Source of the DNA: Arthrobacter sp. SDTb3-6
GTDB lineage: Bacteria; Actinomycetota; Actinomycetes; Actinomycetales; Micrococcaceae
Assembly: GCF_013376095.1 (NCBI RefSeq)
Contig: NZ_JAAMFN010000001.1
Location: 1-64,000, forward strand
Direction: 5' to 3'
DNA length: 64,000 bases
The notes beneath the pieces are model-generated. The model did not search any database, was not told the origin of the DNA, and worked only from the letters and a program-made list of their open reading frames with translations. This document shows, piece after piece, positions 7,897 to 16,434 of the stretch. Position numbers and translations under genes: made by a program. Position 1 is the stretch's first letter, and the number at the start of each line of letters is the position of its first letter.

Positions 7897-9171
7897 ATGG
7901 CAATTGATGATCTCTTCCCCACGTCCCTGCGGCTGCTGGGCCGCCCCGCCCTCGTGGTGGGCGGCGGAACCGTTGCCGCCCGCCGTGCCAAGGCCCTGCT
8001 CGACGCCGGGGCCCGGGTCACGCTCGTGGCCCCCGCCCTCGGCGGCGCAGCCCGGGCCCTCACGGACGTCCTGCACTGGGAAGCACGCGAATACCGCGGC
8101 ACCGACTTGGACAACTCCTGGTTTGCCGTCGCGGCCAGCGGCGACCCCGCAACGGACGCCCGCGTGGCAGCCGACGCCGAGGCACGTCGGATCTGGTGCG
8201 TCAACCACTCCCACGCGGAGGACTCCGCCGCCTGGACGCCCGCCGTTGCCACGGTGGACGACGTCAAGGTGGCCGTCAACGCCGGGGGAGACCCGCTCCG
8301 TGCCGCCGCCATCCGCAACGCCATCGCCGCCGGGCTGGAAACGGGCGAACTGCCGTTGGGGAGGTACCGCCGGGGGAGCAGCCGGCCGGGGCTCGACAGC
8401 CCCCATCACCGCGGCTCCGTCGCACTCGTTGGCGGCGGGCCCGGCGCCGAAGACCTGATCACCGTCCGCGGCCGCCGTCTGTTGGCGGAGGCCGACGTCG
8501 TCGTGGCCGACCGGCTGGGTCCGCGCGGCCTCCTGGACACGCTGGGCCCGGAGGTGCGCATCATCGAGGTCGGCAAGACCCCCGGCCACCACCCCGTCCC
8601 GCAAACTGACATCAACGCCATCCTGGTCCGCGAGGCCCAGGCCGGCAACCGCGTGGTCCGGCTCAAGGGCGGCGACCCGTACGTGCTGGGCCGCGGCGGC
8701 GAGGAAGCCATCGCCTGCCGCGACCACGGCGTGGACGTGGAAGTGGTCCCCGGCGTCACAAGCGCCGTCAGCGTCCCCGCGGCCGCCGGCATCCCCGTCA
8801 CACACCGCGGCCTGGCCAAGGCCTTCACCATGATCAGCGGCCACGAGGAGCTGGAAAACGTCCCGCACGGCAGCGACCACACCGTCATCCTGCTCATGGG
8901 CGTCGGCACCCTGAACCGCTCCATCCCCACCCTGCAGGCGGCCGGACGCGGGCCGGACTGCCCCGTGGCCATCATCGAGAACGGCTTCGCCCCCAACCAG
9001 CGCGTCACCATCGGCACCTTGGGCACCATCACGGCCCAGGCGCAGGCGGGCCGGGTGCGCAACCCGGCGGTCGTCGTCGTCGGCGACGTGGTGCGGATCA
9101 GCCCGCTGGCCCCGGCGGCGCTGGCACTGGCCCGCATCAGCAGGCGGGAAACTTCCAGCACACTCTCCTAG
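7897..9171 (+). CDS. cysG: fused siroheme synthase: precorrin-2 dehydrogenase / uroporphyrinogen-III C-methyltransferase
   Basis: A 424-aa fusion. Residues 1 to about 150 are a Rossmann NAD-binding domain (LVVGGGTVAARRAKALL) like the dehydrogenase/ferrochelatase half of CysG. From about residue 168 the SUMT methyltransferase begins (VALVGGGPGAEDLITVRG), with VVRLKGGDPYVLGRGGEEA and EVVPGVTSAVSVPAAAGIPVTHRG. Together they convert uroporphyrinogen III through precorrin-2 towards siroheme, the cofactor of assimilatory sulfite and nitrite reductases. The N-terminal module is shorter than in enterobacterial CysG, so the chelatase step may need another enzyme. Its neighbours (sulfonate importer, ferredoxin reductase) support a sulfur role. 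Confidence 0.9.
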   Translation: MAIDDLFPTSLRLLGRPALVVGGGTVAARRAKALLDAGARVTLVAPALGGAARALTDVLHWEAREYRGTDLDNSWFAVAASGDPATDARVAADAEARRIWCVNHSHAEDSAAWTPAVATVDDVKVAVNAGGDPLRAAAIRNAIAAGLETGELPLGRYRRGSSRPGLDSPHHRGSVALVGGGPGAEDLITVRGRRLLAEADVVVADRLGPRGLLDTLGPEVRIIEVGKTPGHHPVPQTDINAILVREAQAGNRVVRLKGGDPYVLGRGGEEAIACRDHGVDVEVVPGVTSAVSVPAAAGIPVTHRGLAKAFTMISGHEELENVPHGSDHTVILLMGVGTLNRSIPTLQAAGRGPDCPVAIIENGFAPNQRVTIGTLGTITAQAQAGRVRNPAVVVVGDVVRISPLAPAALALARISRRETSSTLS

Positions 9172-9216
9172 ACTTGTCCCAAGCCCCTTTCCCCTTTGAA
9201 AGAAACGAGCACAGCC

Positions 9217-10680
9217 TTGCCTTCACCCACCCCCTCGACACCAGCCGGCGCTGCCCGCGGCACTGCCGGGCGCCCGCTGCGCATCGCCGTCATCGGTTCC
9301 GGCCCTGCCGGCGTCTACGCCGCGGACATGCTGACCAAGAGCCAGGAAGTGGCGGACGGGCTGGTCCTGGCGATCGACCTCTTTGACCGCTACCCGGCAC
9401 CCTACGGGCTGATCCGCTACGGCGTGGCCCCGGACCACCCCCGCATCAAGGGCATTGTCAACGCCCTGCACAAGGTGCTGGACCGCGGCGACATCCGCTT
9501 TTTCGGCAACGTCGACTACGGCACCGACGTCTCCCTCGAGGACCTCCAGACGCACTACGACGCCGTGATCTTCGCCACCGGTGCCATCAACGATGCGGAC
9601 CTGAACATCCCCGGCATCGAGCTGGAGGGCTCCTTCGGCGGAGCCGACTTCGTCTCCTGGTATGACGGCCACCCGGACGTCCCACGCGAGTGGCCGCTGA
9701 CCGCCAAGGAGATCGCGGTCATTGGCAACGGCAACGTGGCCCTCGACGTGGCCCGCATCCTCTCCAAGCACGCCGACGACCTCCTTGTGACCGAAATTCC
9801 GGACAACGTCCACCAGGGCCTGAAGGCCTCGCCCGTGACGGACGTGCACATCTTCGGCCGCCGCGGCCCCGCACAGGTGAAGTTCACGCCCATGGAGCTG
9901 CGCGAACTCAGCCATTCCCGCGACGTGGACATTGTCCTGTATGCGGAGGACTTCGACTTTGACGAGGCCTCCGACGTTGCCGTGAAGACCAACAACCAGG
10001 TCAAGACCATGGTGAACACATTGACCAACTGGCTGGTTGAGCAGGACGATGAGGCCGCCGACCCCGCCACGGGCGCGTCCCGCCGCCTGCACCTGCACTT
10101 CCTGCACAATCCCGTGGAAGTCACAGGCGGGGACGGCAAGGTCACCGGCATCACGTTCGAGCGCACCGAACTGGACGGCACCGGCAACGTCCGCGGCACC
10201 GGCGAATTCATCGACTACCCCGTCCAGGCCGTCTACCGTTCCGTTGGCTACTTCGGCTCCGCCCTCCCGGACGTGGAGTTTGACCACCGCCGCGGCGTTG
10301 TGGTGAACGAGGGCGGGCGCGTCCTGGACGCCGACGGCACCCAGGTGCCGGGCGTCTATGCGACGGGCTGGATCAAGCGGGGGCCCGTGGGGCTGATCGG
10401 CAGCACCAAGGGCGATGCCCTGGAGACCATCACACACCTGCTGGCGGACCGTGACGGGCTTCCGGCCGCGGCCGTGGCCGGGCACGACGCCATCCTCGAA
10501 CTGCTGGCCGGCCGCGGCGTGGAATACACCACCTGGGAAGGGTGGCACGAGCTGGACGCCCACGAAAAGGCGCTCGGCGCCGAGGCCTCCGCCAACGGTC
10601 CCGTCCAGCGCGAGCGCGTGAAGGTGGTCTCACGGGAGGAGATGGTCAACGTCTCCCGCGGCGCCGCCGTCGTCGGGTAG
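9217..10680 (+). CDS. fprA: FprA-type ferredoxin/adrenodoxin-NADP reductase (copy 1)
   Basis: A 487-aa flavoprotein of the adrenodoxin-reductase family. FAD-binding IAVIGSGPAGVYAADML is near residue 28, followed by APYGLIRYGVAPDHPRIK (family hallmark), the NADP-binding EIAVIGNGNVALDVARIL and the C-terminal GWIKRGPVGLIGSTKGDA. It passes electrons from NADPH to ferredoxin. Directly after siroheme synthase, the natural recipient would be ferredoxin-dependent sulfite reductase. The start is taken as TTG 9217 with GAG 7 nt upstream; TTG 9196 is possible but lacks a ribosome-binding site. A close paralogue lies at 21929-23344, also starting with TTG. Confidence 0.9.
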   Translation: MPSPTPSTPAGAARGTAGRPLRIAVIGSGPAGVYAADMLTKSQEVADGLVLAIDLFDRYPAPYGLIRYGVAPDHPRIKGIVNALHKVLDRGDIRFFGNVDYGTDVSLEDLQTHYDAVIFATGAINDADLNIPGIELEGSFGGADFVSWYDGHPDVPREWPLTAKEIAVIGNGNVALDVARILSKHADDLLVTEIPDNVHQGLKASPVTDVHIFGRRGPAQVKFTPMELRELSHSRDVDIVLYAEDFDFDEASDVAVKTNNQVKTMVNTLTNWLVEQDDEAADPATGASRRLHLHFLHNPVEVTGGDGKVTGITFERTELDGTGNVRGTGEFIDYPVQAVYRSVGYFGSALPDVEFDHRRGVVVNEGGRVLDADGTQVPGVYATGWIKRGPVGLIGSTKGDALETITHLLADRDGLPAAAVAGHDAILELLAGRGVEYTTWEGWHELDAHEKALGAEASANGPVQRERVKVVSREEMVNVSRGAAVVG

Positions 10681-10706
10681 GCGGGCCACCACCGTCCCCG
10701 GCCCGC

Positions 10707-10764
10707 CGACCCGTCGGCTGTGACGGTTTTCAGCCGCGATAACCGCCACAGCTGACGGGTCGGG
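10707..10764. repeat. 58-bp imperfect palindrome, locus A left copy
   Basis: Outer arms (10706-10728 and 10741-10763) match in 21 of 23 positions. The arms begin CCGACCCGTC and the loop is about 12 nt. It lies between the convergent 3' ends of fprA and the DUF559 gene, 3 nt from the latter's stop. Its partner at 11798-11855 aligns without gaps over 58 bp with about 42 identities. There is no T-tract, so it is not a classic intrinsic terminator. Confidence 0.8.
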
Positions 10765-10766
10765 CG

Positions 10767-11663
10767 TCAGGCGAAGTCCTTGCGCGTGCCCAGGCGGCCA
10801 AGCAGGGACCTCCCGGCGAGGTCCAATGGATCATCCCAGCCGCCAAGAACCAGCATCCGGGCGATTTTTGTGATGGCGGGCGTGCCGTCCCCGGCCATGT
10901 CGTGCTTGTTGATGATGGCCTGCTGCCAGCCCAGGGACCGCGTGACGAAGTTGCGGTCATGGTCCCGGCCCTGCTGTTCCGCCGTGAGGTGGTGGCCGCC
11001 GTCGTATTCCACGCAGGTGCGGAACTCCGGGCAGGCAAGGTCCGGGCCAAGCCTGCCCGTGCCGGCCCCGTCCCTGATCTCGTGGTTGCAGTGAAACTCC
11101 GGAAGGGGTGAGCGGCCCAGCAGCAGCCGAAGCCGGGTTTCAGGTGTTGAATCCGAACCCACCCGGACCAGGGCCACGGCCTGCTGCAGCTTGCGCATGC
11201 CGCGGGCGCCGGCGTGGCGGGCAAGGTAGCTGCGCAGGTGTCCGATCTCCACCAGGGGAAGGACCGTGCGCCCAAAGCTGTAGTTGTGGGCGCAGACTAT
11301 TTGATCGGCCAACGCCACCAGTTCATCGACGCCCAGGTCCGGTGCAATGTCCAGCAACGTGCGTTGCACGGAAGTGGCCGGAACACCGGCAACGTCAACC
11401 ACGTCTTCGGCGTCGAGCAGTAGCTCATGGCCAATGACATGGCGGCGCCGCGGCCGTTGCAGGCCAACGGGCCTGGACAGATGAAACGCCGGCAGCCTTT
11501 CGAAGCGCCGGGGAATGCGCAGGCCATGAAGCAGGGCCGCGGTGTGGTGGCTGACCACGGCCTGCGGCGTCACCAGCACCAGGACCCGGCAGCTTTCCAG
11601 CCACGAGACCTCCCCGGCCCACGCCCGCCTCGCGTGCCTGCCCAACGGTGAACGCCCGTGCAT
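10767..11663 (-). CDS. DUF559-like (Vsr/PD-(D/E)XK fold) protein, probably N-terminally damaged
   Basis: Orphan gene; 298 aa as drawn. The C-terminal half carries the DUF559/Vsr-like nuclease pattern: E175 (TPETRLR), PDL with D208, E219-Y-D221-G-G-HH, then R233-D and LGWQ at about 244-247. The N-terminal half resembles the AbiEi-like winged-helix region of these proteins (VVSHHTAALLHGLRIPRR). A plausible original N-terminus (MKNPQPLPDR..., family-like) lies in another frame from about 11706 to 11610. It joins this frame only by a +1 shift, and about 20 residues usually present between the parts are missing. The gene may therefore be decayed or start internally. No toxin partner is adjacent. 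It is bracketed by the palindromes at 10707 and 11798. Confidence 0.7.
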   Translation of the reverse strand: MHGRSPLGRHARRAWAGEVSWLESCRVLVLVTPQAVVSHHTAALLHGLRIPRRFERLPAFHLSRPVGLQRPRRRHVIGHELLLDAEDVVDVAGVPATSVQRTLLDIAPDLGVDELVALADQIVCAHNYSFGRTVLPLVEIGHLRSYLARHAGARGMRKLQQAVALVRVGSDSTPETRLRLLLGRSPLPEFHCNHEIRDGAGTGRLGPDLACPEFRTCVEYDGGHHLTAEQQGRDHDRNFVTRSLGWQQAIINKHDMAGDGTPAITKIARMLVLGGWDDPLDLAGRSLLGRLGTRKDFA

Positions 11664-11749
11664 TGAGCCGATCCGGGAGCGGCTGGGGATTCTTCATGCC
11701 TTCCATTGAGGCCCCAAGCGGCGAGGGACGGGCGGCCGGATTTCGATTT

Positions 11750-11758
11750 TGTGGACAA
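11750..11758 (-). promoter_or_regulatory. DnaA-box-like 9-mer upstream of the locus A gene
   Basis: On the minus strand this reads TTGTCCACA, the preferred DnaA box form in high-G+C actinobacteria. It lies 39 nt inside the right palindrome and about 43 nt before the upstream start codon (11706) of the DUF559 gene. The second nuclease-like locus has TTATCCACA in the equivalent place (50601-50609). Binding by DnaA is inferred from sequence only. Confidence 0.5.
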
Positions 11759-11797
11759 CCCGCTGCCCGGCCGCCCCTGTGGTGGCGTTGTTGTGCC

Positions 11798-11855
11798 CGA
11801 CCCGTCAGTCGTGGCGGCTCTGGGCCGTCGGAACCGCCACAAGTGACGGGTGGGT
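11798..11855. repeat. 58-bp imperfect palindrome, locus A right copy
   Basis: Arms of about 20 bp (beginning CGACCCGTC and ending GACGGGT) pair with three mismatches. It aligns without gaps to the left copy at 10707-10764 (about 42 of 58 identical). It lies 26 nt beyond the pucR stop codon and upstream of the DUF559 gene, so it could also act as a pucR terminator hairpin. Confidence 0.78.
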
Positions 11856-11881
11856 CCGGCCGGGGCTCCGCCGGCCAGGCG

Positions 11882-13342
11882 TCAGGCCGGCGGTGACAGG
11901 CGGCGCACGGCCAGCGCCAGCCACAGCTGCACCCGGTCGGGGGTCAGGGCGGGGTCGTAGCCGGTGAGTTCGGCAATCTGGGTCAGCCGGTAGCGGACGG
12001 TGTTCCGGTGCAGCGTGAGCGCGTCGGCCACCGCGGCAACGGAGCCGTTGAGCCGCAGGTACGTTTCAAGCGTGTCCACGAGTTCGGCGCCGTGCGTGGT
12101 GTCGAAGGCAACCAGCGGGCCCAGGGCCTCCGCAGCCATGGCCGCCATCGGCACGTCGCCGCTGGCCAGCAGCAGGGAGGTCAGGCTCAGCCGCTCGGGG
12201 ACGTTGACGTCCAGCCCCCGCGTGGCGGCTTCCCGCGCCTCAAAGTAGCTCCACCGCAGCCCGTTTGCCTGCGCATAGCTGCCGCCAATCCCCACCGCCT
12301 CGGTAATGCCCACGTCGTGCATCTTCCGGCTCAGCGCCCGCCCCAGCCCGGCCGGGTCGCCCAGCTGGGAGGGGACGATCAGCAGCAGTTCGTCGTGTTC
12401 GTCCGCCTTGATGACGGCGGCGACGGCGGAGTGCAGCTCCGCGGGCAGCACCATGGTGGACAGCATGGCGAACCGGTCCCCGCTGTCCTGGACCAGCAGG
12501 ACAAAATATTTTGACGCCGGGTCCAGCCCCAGCGTCTCGATCCGTGCGTCGGCGTCGGCGGCCTCCACCGTGCCGCGGACAATGTCCGTCACCACCTGCC
12601 CGGCGATCTGGCGGGCCGTGTGCCGGCGCTGCGCCAGGTTGTTCAGTTCAATGCTGATCAGGCCGCGGGCATAGTCCACAATGCCGTCGTCGCGGAAGGG
12701 CTTGCGCAGCCACAGCGTGCTGGCGTCCCGCTTCCCGGTGGACAGCGCCACCGCATGCCAGCCGTCGTCGTCCCCGTCCGTGGCGGCGGCGGTGGCTCCG
12801 GAGGTGGAAAACACCTCGCTGCCGTACTGGGAGATGGACAGCTCCGAACCGACCATGCCGGCCAGCTTGCGCAGCAGCGCCGGCAGCCCGCCGCCGGTCA
12901 ACAGCGCCCGGGCCAGCACCTGGTGCTCGCGCAGCAACCGTTCCAGCTTGGTGTAATGGTCTGCGGACCGCGCATCCGCCACGAGTTTGCCGATCGCAAT
13001 GAACGGGGTCACGTACGGCACTTCCACCACGGGGACACCCCAGCGGTTGGCCTCGGCAATGAGGGCCTGGGGGACCGCGTCGTGCTCAAAGCCAATGCCA
13101 AAGCCAATGCCGACGGCGCCCGCGCGCCTGATCTGGCGGACAAAGGACCGCTGGGCGTCGGCGGTGCCCTGCCGGGCTCCCGTGGTGAGCACCAGTTCGC
13201 CGCCGCTGAGGAACGCCTGAGGGTTTTCCAGCTCGGTGACGGCCACCCAGTCGATGGGCGCGGTCAGCGGGGTGCGGGTGGAGCCCAGGTTTTTAAGGTG
13301 CAGGGCCGGAACTGCCATCAGGTCTGCCAAGGATAATGCCAT
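11882..13342 (-). CDS. PucR family transcriptional regulator
   Basis: A 486-aa regulator with the PucR architecture. An N-terminal ligand-sensing domain (about residues 1-130, LSLADLMAVPAL then ENPQAFLSGGELVLTTG) is followed by a linker and a C-terminal CdaR/PucR helix-turn-helix (NGSVAAVADALTLHRNTVRY, about residues 433-452). PucR-type proteins activate purine, proline or GABA catabolism in response to pathway intermediates. It is divergent from the aminobutyraldehyde dehydrogenase and gabT genes, which it most likely controls. A -10 box TATAGT ends 6 nt before its ATG, suggesting a leaderless transcript. Confidence 0.88.
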   Translation of the reverse strand: MALSLADLMAVPALHLKNLGSTRTPLTAPIDWVAVTELENPQAFLSGGELVLTTGARQGTADAQRSFVRQIRRAGAVGIGFGIGFEHDAVPQALIAEANRWGVPVVEVPYVTPFIAIGKLVADARSADHYTKLERLLREHQVLARALLTGGGLPALLRKLAGMVGSELSISQYGSEVFSTSGATAAATDGDDDGWHAVALSTGKRDASTLWLRKPFRDDGIVDYARGLISIELNNLAQRRHTARQIAGQVVTDIVRGTVEAADADARIETLGLDPASKYFVLLVQDSGDRFAMLSTMVLPAELHSAVAAVIKADEHDELLLIVPSQLGDPAGLGRALSRKMHDVGITEAVGIGGSYAQANGLRWSYFEAREAATRGLDVNVPERLSLTSLLLASGDVPMAAMAAEALGPLVAFDTTHGAELVDTLETYLRLNGSVAAVADALTLHRNTVRYRLTQIAELTGYDPALTPDRVQLWLALAVRRLSPPA

Positions 13343-13480
13343 TCCTTAACTATACAAACGCACTATCGGAAGTGAGTGCCGTGGTGCAAAGGGCCATTCG
13401 CCCAAGCGGCATCGGGGGCTTAGGCTCGGATCAAGCGGCAAAGCCAGCCGCGCCACACCGAAGCAAAGAGGTTGAACACC
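13343..13480. promoter_or_regulatory. divergent promoter region between pucR and the GABA catabolic genes
   Basis: 138 nt between divergent start codons. On the minus strand TATAGT (13348-13353) sits 6 nt from the pucR ATG. On the plus strand AAAGAGG (about 13464-13470) is the ribosome-binding site for GTG 13481. The PucR binding site and the plus-strand promoter should be here, but I cannot point to a convincing operator. Confidence 0.5.
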
Positions 13481-14911
13481 GTGGTCCAAACCTTGCAGAA
13501 TTTCATCAACGGCGAATTTGTGCCCGTCACCGGCACGGAGTCCCTGGACATCGTCAACCCCGTCAACGGGGAGGTCGTGGCCAAGGCCCCGGTCTCCAGC
13601 CAGGCCGACGTGGACGCGGCCATGGCCGCCGCGGCCGCCGCCTTCAAGTCCTGGAAACACGCCACGCCCGGCCAGCGCCAGGCCGTCCTTCTCAAGCTCG
13701 CGGACGCCATCGAGGCCCACAGCGACGAAATTGTTGAAGCACAGCACCGCAACACCGGCCAGGTCCGGCAGATGATCGCGGATGAGGAAGTGGGTGCCGG
13801 AGCCGACCAGCTGCGCTTCTTCGCCGGTGCCGCGCGCCTGCTCGAGGGCCGTTCCGCCGGCGAATACATGGAGAACTTCACTTCCTATGTGCGCCGCGAA
13901 CCGGTGGGTGTGGTGGCCCAGGTGACGCCGTGGAACTACCCGTTCCTGATGCTGGTCTGGAAGATCGGCCCGGCCCTGGCCGCGGGCAACACCGTTGTGC
14001 TCAAGCCCAGCGACACGACGCCGGAAAGCACCCTGGTCTTTGCCGGCATCGCCAAGGACATCCTGCCTGCCGGTGTGCTGAACATTGTCCTGGGCAACGG
14101 TGCCACGGGTGCTGCCATGGTGGAGCACAGAACCCCGGCCATGGTGTCCATTACCGGTTCCGTCCGGGCCGGCATCGCCGTGGCCACGGGCGCGGCCGCC
14201 GGGTTGAAGCGCGCCCACCTGGAGCTGGGCGGCAAGGCGCCCGCCATCGTCTTTGCCGACGCCAACCTGGGCAAGACGGCGCAGGAAATTGCGGAGTTCT
14301 CCTTCTTCAACGCCGGGCAGGACTGCACGGCCATCACCCGCGTCCTGGTGGAGGAATCCGCGCACGACGAATTCGTCGAGGCCCTCGCCACGGCGTCCAA
14401 GGGCCTGGAAACCGGCAACGCGGACGATTCCAAGAACTATTACGGACCGCTGAACAACATCAACCACTTCAACGCCGTGGTCAAGGTCGTGGAGAACATT
14501 CCCGACTACGCCACGGTGGTCACCGGCGGCAAGCGGGTGGGCGAGAAGGGCTTCTTCTTCGAGCCCACCGTGGTGGACGGGGTGAAGCAGACCGACGACA
14601 TCGTGCAAAAGGAAACCTTCGGCCCGGTCATCACCGTCCAGACGTTCAAGACGGAGGAGGAGGCCGTGGCGCTGGCCAACGACGTCGAGTACGCCCTGGC
14701 CTCCAGCGTCTGGACCTCAAACCACGGCGTGGCGATGCGCGTCTCGCGCGACCTGGACTTTGGCGCGGTCTGGATCAACACCCACATCATGCTCACCGCA
14801 GAAATGCCGCACGGCGGGTTCAAGCAGTCCGGCTACGGCAAGGACCTCTCGATCTACGGCGTCGAGGACTACACCCGCATCAAGCACGTCATGAGCAACC
14901 TCGACGCCTAA
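13481..14911 (+). CDS. gamma-aminobutyraldehyde dehydrogenase (aldehyde dehydrogenase family)
   Basis: A 476-aa NAD(P)-dependent aldehyde dehydrogenase. TPWNYPF near residues 149-155 and LKPSDTTPES at the cofactor site are visible. The catalytic pair is E248 (HLELGGKAP) and C282 (NAGQDCTA). QDC before the nucleophile and the WINTHIMLTAEMPHGG segment are typical of the aminobutyraldehyde/betaine aldehyde group that oxidises 4-aminobutanal to GABA in putrescine breakdown. The following gabT supports this. GTG 13481 is chosen with AAAGAGG 10 nt upstream; TTG 13472 abuts that site. Exact aldehyde specificity is inferred. Confidence 0.87.
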   Translation: MVQTLQNFINGEFVPVTGTESLDIVNPVNGEVVAKAPVSSQADVDAAMAAAAAAFKSWKHATPGQRQAVLLKLADAIEAHSDEIVEAQHRNTGQVRQMIADEEVGAGADQLRFFAGAARLLEGRSAGEYMENFTSYVRREPVGVVAQVTPWNYPFLMLVWKIGPALAAGNTVVLKPSDTTPESTLVFAGIAKDILPAGVLNIVLGNGATGAAMVEHRTPAMVSITGSVRAGIAVATGAAAGLKRAHLELGGKAPAIVFADANLGKTAQEIAEFSFFNAGQDCTAITRVLVEESAHDEFVEALATASKGLETGNADDSKNYYGPLNNINHFNAVVKVVENIPDYATVVTGGKRVGEKGFFFEPTVVDGVKQTDDIVQKETFGPVITVQTFKTEEEAVALANDVEYALASSVWTSNHGVAMRVSRDLDFGAVWINTHIMLTAEMPHGGFKQSGYGKDLSIYGVEDYTRIKHVMSNLDA

Positions 14912-14943
14912 GTGCCCGCACCCCTACTTTGAAAGGTCTTTCC

Positions 14944-16305
14944 ATGTCTGAAATCCACTACCGGCTCGAGCAGAAGCGCCACCTGGCCGGCTCCTTCCCC
15001 GGGCCGAAGTCCGCAGCCCTTGACGCCCGCCGCAAGGCCGTGGTGGCCGGCGGAGTCGCCTCCAGCGTGCCCGTCTACGCGGCCGACGCCGACGGCGGCA
15101 TCATCACCGACGTGGACGGCAACTCGTTCATCGACCTGGGCTCCGGCATCGCGGTCACGACTGTGGGCGCGTCGGAGGAGAGGGTTGTTGACGCCGTCCG
15201 CGAGCAGGTGGGCCACTTCACCCACACCTGCTTCATGGTCACCCCGTACGAAGGTTACGTGGCCGTCGCCGAGGAGCTCAACGCCCTGACCCCCGGCACG
15301 CACGAGAAGCGCACCGTGCTTTTCAACTCCGGCGCCGAAGCCGTGGAGAACGCCGTCAAGGTGGCCCGCCTGGCCACGGGCCGCGACGCCATCGTCGCCT
15401 TCGACCACGCCTACCACGGCCGCACCAACCTGACCATGGCGCTGACCGCCAAGGCCATGCCGTACAAGACGAACTTTGGTCCCTTCGCCCCCGAGATCTA
15501 CCGCGTGCCCATGAGCTACCCCTACCGCGAGGAGTCGGACATCAAGGGGGAAGAGGCGGCACGCCGGGCCATCACCATGATTGAAAAGCAGATCGGGGCC
15601 TCCTCGGTGGCCGGCATCCTGATCGAGCCCATCCAGGGCGAGGGCGGCTTCATCGTCCCGGCCGACGGCTTCCTGCCCACCCTCGCCGCCTGGGCAAAGG
15701 ACAACGGCGTGGTCTTCATCGCCGACGAGGTCCAGTCCGGCTTCTGCCGCACCGGCGAATGGTTTGCCTCCCAGCACGAGGGTGTGGTCCCGGACATCAT
15801 CACCATGGCCAAGGGGATCGGTGGCGGCCTGCCGCTCTCCGCGATCACGGGACGCGCCGACCTCATGGATGCCGTGCACCCCGGCGGCCTGGGCGGAACC
15901 TACGGCGGCAACCCGGTGGCCTGCGCCGCCTCGCTGGCGGCCATCAAGACGATGAAGGAGCACGACCTCAACGGGCGCGCGCAGAACATTGAGCGGATCG
16001 TCACCGCGCGTTTCACCGCACTCGTGGAGGAACTTGGCGAGGCCGGCATCATCGGTGAAATCCGCGGCCGCGGCGCCATGATGGCCATCGAACTGGTCAA
16101 GCCAGGCACCGCCCGGACCACCAAGGAAGTGAACCCGGAGGCCGCAAAGGCCATCGCCGCCGCCTGCCTGCGGGCCGGGGTCATCATCCTCACCTGCGGC
16201 ACCTACGGCAACGTCATCCGCCTGCTCCCGCCGCTGGTCATCAGCGACGAACTGCTTGGCGACGGGCTGGACGTTCTCGCCACCGCGGTGCGCCTGGCCG
16301 CCTAG
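14944..16305 (+). CDS. gabT: 4-aminobutyrate aminotransferase
   Basis: A 453-aa class-III PLP aminotransferase that moves the amino group of GABA to 2-oxoglutarate, giving succinic semialdehyde. Visible are the phosphate-binding NSGAEAVENAVK (128-139), HAYHGRT (155-161), EPIQGEGGF (228-236), DEVQSGFCRTG (261-271) and the PLP lysine K290 in IITMAKGIGGG. It starts 32 nt after the dehydrogenase stop with GAAAGG as ribosome-binding site, so the two form a putrescine/GABA catabolic operon opposite pucR. A strong hairpin follows the stop. Confidence 0.93.
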   Translation: MSEIHYRLEQKRHLAGSFPGPKSAALDARRKAVVAGGVASSVPVYAADADGGIITDVDGNSFIDLGSGIAVTTVGASEERVVDAVREQVGHFTHTCFMVTPYEGYVAVAEELNALTPGTHEKRTVLFNSGAEAVENAVKVARLATGRDAIVAFDHAYHGRTNLTMALTAKAMPYKTNFGPFAPEIYRVPMSYPYREESDIKGEEAARRAITMIEKQIGASSVAGILIEPIQGEGGFIVPADGFLPTLAAWAKDNGVVFIADEVQSGFCRTGEWFASQHEGVVPDIITMAKGIGGGLPLSAITGRADLMDAVHPGGLGGTYGGNPVACAASLAAIKTMKEHDLNGRAQNIERIVTARFTALVEELGEAGIIGEIRGRGAMMAIELVKPGTARTTKEVNPEAAKAIAAACLRAGVIILTCGTYGNVIRLLPPLVISDELLGDGLDVLATAVRLAA

Positions 16306-16330
16306 CCCCTCCCTCGGGCATGTACGACGG

Positions 16331-16366
16331 CGGCACCCGGCGGGTCTTTCGGCCCGCCGGGTGCCG
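16331..16366 (+). terminator. terminator-like hairpin after gabT
   Basis: Perfect 14-bp stem (16331-16344 with 16353-16366, arm CGGCACCCGGCGGG) and an 8-nt loop, 25 nt after the gabT stop. The following tail is only weakly T-rich. Confidence 0.6.
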
Positions 16367-16434
16367 TTCCGTCCCCTGTGCTGGGCAGGCTGAAGCAATC
16401 ATTGTCCGGACGTGGCGCACCACAGGGGGCTGGG

